64,000 nt of DNA from Gillisia sp. Its GTDB lineage: Bacteria; Bacteroidota; Bacteroidia; Flavobacteriales; Flavobacteriaceae. Positions 63,101-64,000 of the stretch are shown here, in pieces. Under the pieces are notes generated by a model. The model had not been told where the DNA came from, searched no databases, and saw nothing but the letters and a program-made list of their open reading frames with translations. The stretch lies in assembly GCA_024635655.1 (NCBI GenBank), contig JAGXIL010000062.1, forward strand, positions 93,023-157,022, written 5' to 3'. Position 1 is the first letter of the stretch, and each line of letters opens with the position of its first letter. Made by a program: the position numbers and the translations under genes.

Positions 63101-64000
63101 GAACTGGGATTTTCTATTTCTAATACAATTGATGGTACTTCAGAGAAATATTACGTAAGTGGCTGCAGAGATGATGATGAAATTGATGAAAATTTGGAGG
63201 TAAATCAAGAAAACAGAGTTGGGGGATATATAAAATTAACTGTAGATCCGCTATTTTTTGATTGTGGAGACAACTTAAATATTGATACATTTTATACTAC
63301 CTGGACAAATGTATCGAAAAAAGAATGTGGCCAAAACAACAATAAATTTTGTTATTCTACCAATGAGGCTGTAACTGTTATGACTGAGCTAAAAGCACAG
63401 GCTACCCCTACTCCTATTTTATGTAAAGGCGACAGCACAGGTATGATAGAAGTAAAAGCCTCCGGGGGATTTGCGCCATATGGATACAATATTACAAGTG
63501 CCACTTCCACTTATCAATCTCAAGACCAGTTTATAAATTTACCGGCCGGTGTTTACACAGTATATGTTGAAGATGCTGCAGGAAATAAAACAACTACTGA
63601 GGCTGAAATTCTGGAACCCGAAACTAAAATTACTGCAACTATCGAAGGTGTAAGTCCGGTATGTTTCGAAGAAACAGGAGAGGCAACAGTTACCGCTTCA
63701 GGAGGGACCCCATTTTCGACAGAGGAAAAATATCAGTATTTATGGAATGATGCCACTGAACAAACTACCGCCACCGCAACGGGTTTAACTGCAGGAGAAT
63801 ACACAGTGACAGTAATTGATGCCAATGGATGTCAATTAATTGAATCTATTACAATAACTGAACCTGATCAATTAACAGTAGCTGAAACAGGTGAAGATAT
63901 TGTTTACAATTGCGGATTCAGAATGGCTGAACTTTGGGCAAATACTGCTGAAATAGGAATAGGAAGCTGGAGCATAATTTCAGCAGAAAATGGAGGAATA
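60170..64000 (+). CDS. Giant SprB-repeat surface protein, 3'-truncated by the window end
   Basis: At least 1,277 residues with no stop before the window end. It starts with a signal peptide (hydrophobic core FLILFFLLGSSLTFL, cut near TATNPRSAD). From residue ~45 it consists of tandem SprB repeats, each with a conserved VSCNGGNDGTI start, GxYTITVKDSxGC and VEEPA end; nine copies lie between ~45 and ~750, most at an exact 79-residue period. From ~830 a PKD-like domain with FTYSWDFGVDADF follows, then a distinct cysteine-rich region (~925-1075) and more SprB-type repeats to the edge. SprB of Flavobacterium johnsoniae is the moving adhesin of gliding, exported by T9SS; a C-terminal sorting domain is expected beyond the window. 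Confidence 0.9.
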   Translation, partial: MEKITFRARTFLILFFLLGSSLTFLTATNPRSADISITGDVSHVSCFGGSDGSIKTTISGGSGSYTISWSGTNQTSNEISDLKSGSYTITVTDDTHSESKEFTIDQPAALSVTSASSSNVSCNGGNDGSVTAGTVSGGTNPYRYSKDNTSFDTNTTFSGLSSGDYIIYIKDANGCTLEQNVSVEQPAPLAMAEPTSVPVSCNGGNDGEITAGAVTGGNEGYQYSKDGTTFTSSDSFSNLTAGTYTITVKDLKGCTVNQTAIVEEPAALTMAAPVSTPVSCNGGNDGTITAGAVTGGNPDYEYSKDGTTFTSSHTFSNLTTGNYTITVKDSKGCTATQTVTVDEPAVLTMAEPVSTPVSCNGNNDGTITAGTVSGGNSGYQYSNDGSTFTSSNSFSNLTAGDYTITVKDSEGCTATQTVTVEEPALLTMAAPISAPVSCNDGNDGTIKAGTVSGGNSGYQYSIDGTTFTSSNSFSDLTAGSYTITVKDSEGCTATETVTVEEPAALSMDAPVSTPVSCNGGNDGTITAGEASGGNGGYQYSKDGTNYSSTKNFTGLSPGFHSIYVRDAKGCVTEAEVEIQEPAELSMTSSTFTPTTCYGGNDGTVTAGTVSGGNGDYLYSLDNTNFEPSKEFTNITAGTHTVFVKDSKGCSLQQTITVTEPDILDATTAKSDVKCFEGSSGTITLSNSSGGSNNFEYSINGTDWSSSETFTDLTAGSYQVSIRDKNNPSCVIILQEDYQINQPSAAIDLEVETTRTSTYGTSTGSATANASGGTPGYTYEWRESGQNSILQNTKIATNLAAGLYDITIIDANGCKLTEQIEIIDAIQAFILTRSTCEVEDDIDAIRTFHFVVEDGTAIGGIGPFTYSWDFGVDADFSEDSGIGEFWVDYTSTGNKTITLTVTDSIGEVYTTTQDQFVGKCYNPCGKSSNIEFDPNNIYMGYTDGTPIDIESPDYCNNAVEKFIFIQVDKSANIYNPYIELGFSISNTIDGTSEKYYVSGCRDDDEIDENLEVNQENRVGGYIKLTVDPLFFDCGDNLNIDTFYTTWTNVSKKECGQNNNKFCYSTNEAVTVMTELKAQATPTPILCKGDSTGMIEVKASGGFAPYGYNITSATSTYQSQDQFINLPAGVYTVYVEDAAGNKTTTEAEILEPETKITATIEGVSPVCFEETGEATVTASGGTPFSTEEKYQYLWNDATEQTTATATGLTAGEYTVTVIDANGCQLIESITITEPDQLTVAETGEDIVYNCGFRMAELWANTAEIGIGSWSIISAENGGI
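60302..62190 (+). repeat. SprB tandem repeats with exact 237-bp period
   Basis: Repeat starts (codon before the conserved cysteine) are at 60302, 60530, 60767, 61004, 61241, 61478, 61715, 61952 and 62186. Six steps, from 60530 to 61952, are exactly 237 bp (79 codons); the first is 228 and the last 234. The central units are also alike at the nucleotide level, which indicates recent duplication or gene conversion. Confidence 0.88.

Noticed and set aside
1..64000. CRISPR array, IS element or prophage
   Set aside because: No short direct repeats with spacers, no transposase or integrase gene and no phage structural genes were seen; the long repeats lie inside coding sequence or beside the tRNA.

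Overview
The window is a stretch of a low-GC, gene-dense chromosome from the Bacteroidota, most probably a marine member of the Flavobacteriaceae. Evidence: start codons without Shine-Dalgarno sequences but often preceded by the Bacteroidota -7 element TAnnTTTG (or TAnnTTTA); a type IX secretion (T9SS) plug protein; two giant secreted repeat proteins, one ending in a T9SS sorting domain; a complete Na+-translocating NADH dehydrogenase; and flavobacterial families such as a DUF3667 protein and a DUF6702 protein. The genus cannot be fixed from sequence alone.

Layout. 1-4.3 kb: lipoyl synthase, GAPDH and a TPR hybrid histidine kinase. 4.3-10.3 kb: lpxK facing away from a Nif3-like protein and a coiled-coil protein that has lost its zinc ribbon, then two lipoproteins (one a methionine sulfoxide reductase) and a K+/H+-type antiporter. 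10.3-18.1 kb: kynurenine 3-monooxygenase and kynureninase on the minus strand, separated by plus-strand genes (flavin reductase, small membrane protein, SDR, lipoprotein), then an O-methyltransferase. 18.1-23.7 kb: minus-strand genes for a PAP2 phosphatase, TatA, an M1 peptidase, a DUF6702 protein and two paralogous carboxypeptidase-like-domain proteins. 23.8-31.4 kb: peptidase E with glutaminase, a CPBP protease, a gene-poor stretch ending in tRNA-Gly with repeated remnants of its 3' end, a ClpP-like protease with an acetyltransferase, and two convergent L,D-transpeptidases. 31.7-36.4 kb: gpmI with a thioredoxin lipoprotein, then map, a NUMOD4/HNH-like gene and a methyltransferase that overlap one another. 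36.4-43.9 kb: nqrABCDEF followed by a small protein and apbE. 44-49.4 kb: T9SS plug protein, DUF3667, ApaG, NRDE protein and proline-catabolic pruA. 49.6-64 kb: two giant surface proteins; the second has SprB-type repeats and runs off the window.

Genes that work together: apbE attaches the covalent FMN groups of NqrB and NqrC, so the 36.4-43.9 kb block is a complete Na+-NQR assembly unit. The T9SS plug protein and the giant secreted proteins point to T9SS export of adhesins, possibly for gliding. kmo and kynU are consecutive steps of tryptophan breakdown or NAD synthesis. LpxK, the L,D-transpeptidases and PAP2 act in the cell envelope. I found no CRISPR array, intact insertion sequence, prophage or obvious defence system. 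The most unusual signals are the exact 237-bp repeats in the last gene, the tRNA-Gly 3'-end remnants, the zinc-ribbon loss, the overlapping NUMOD4 gene and the duplicated carboxypeptidase-like pair.
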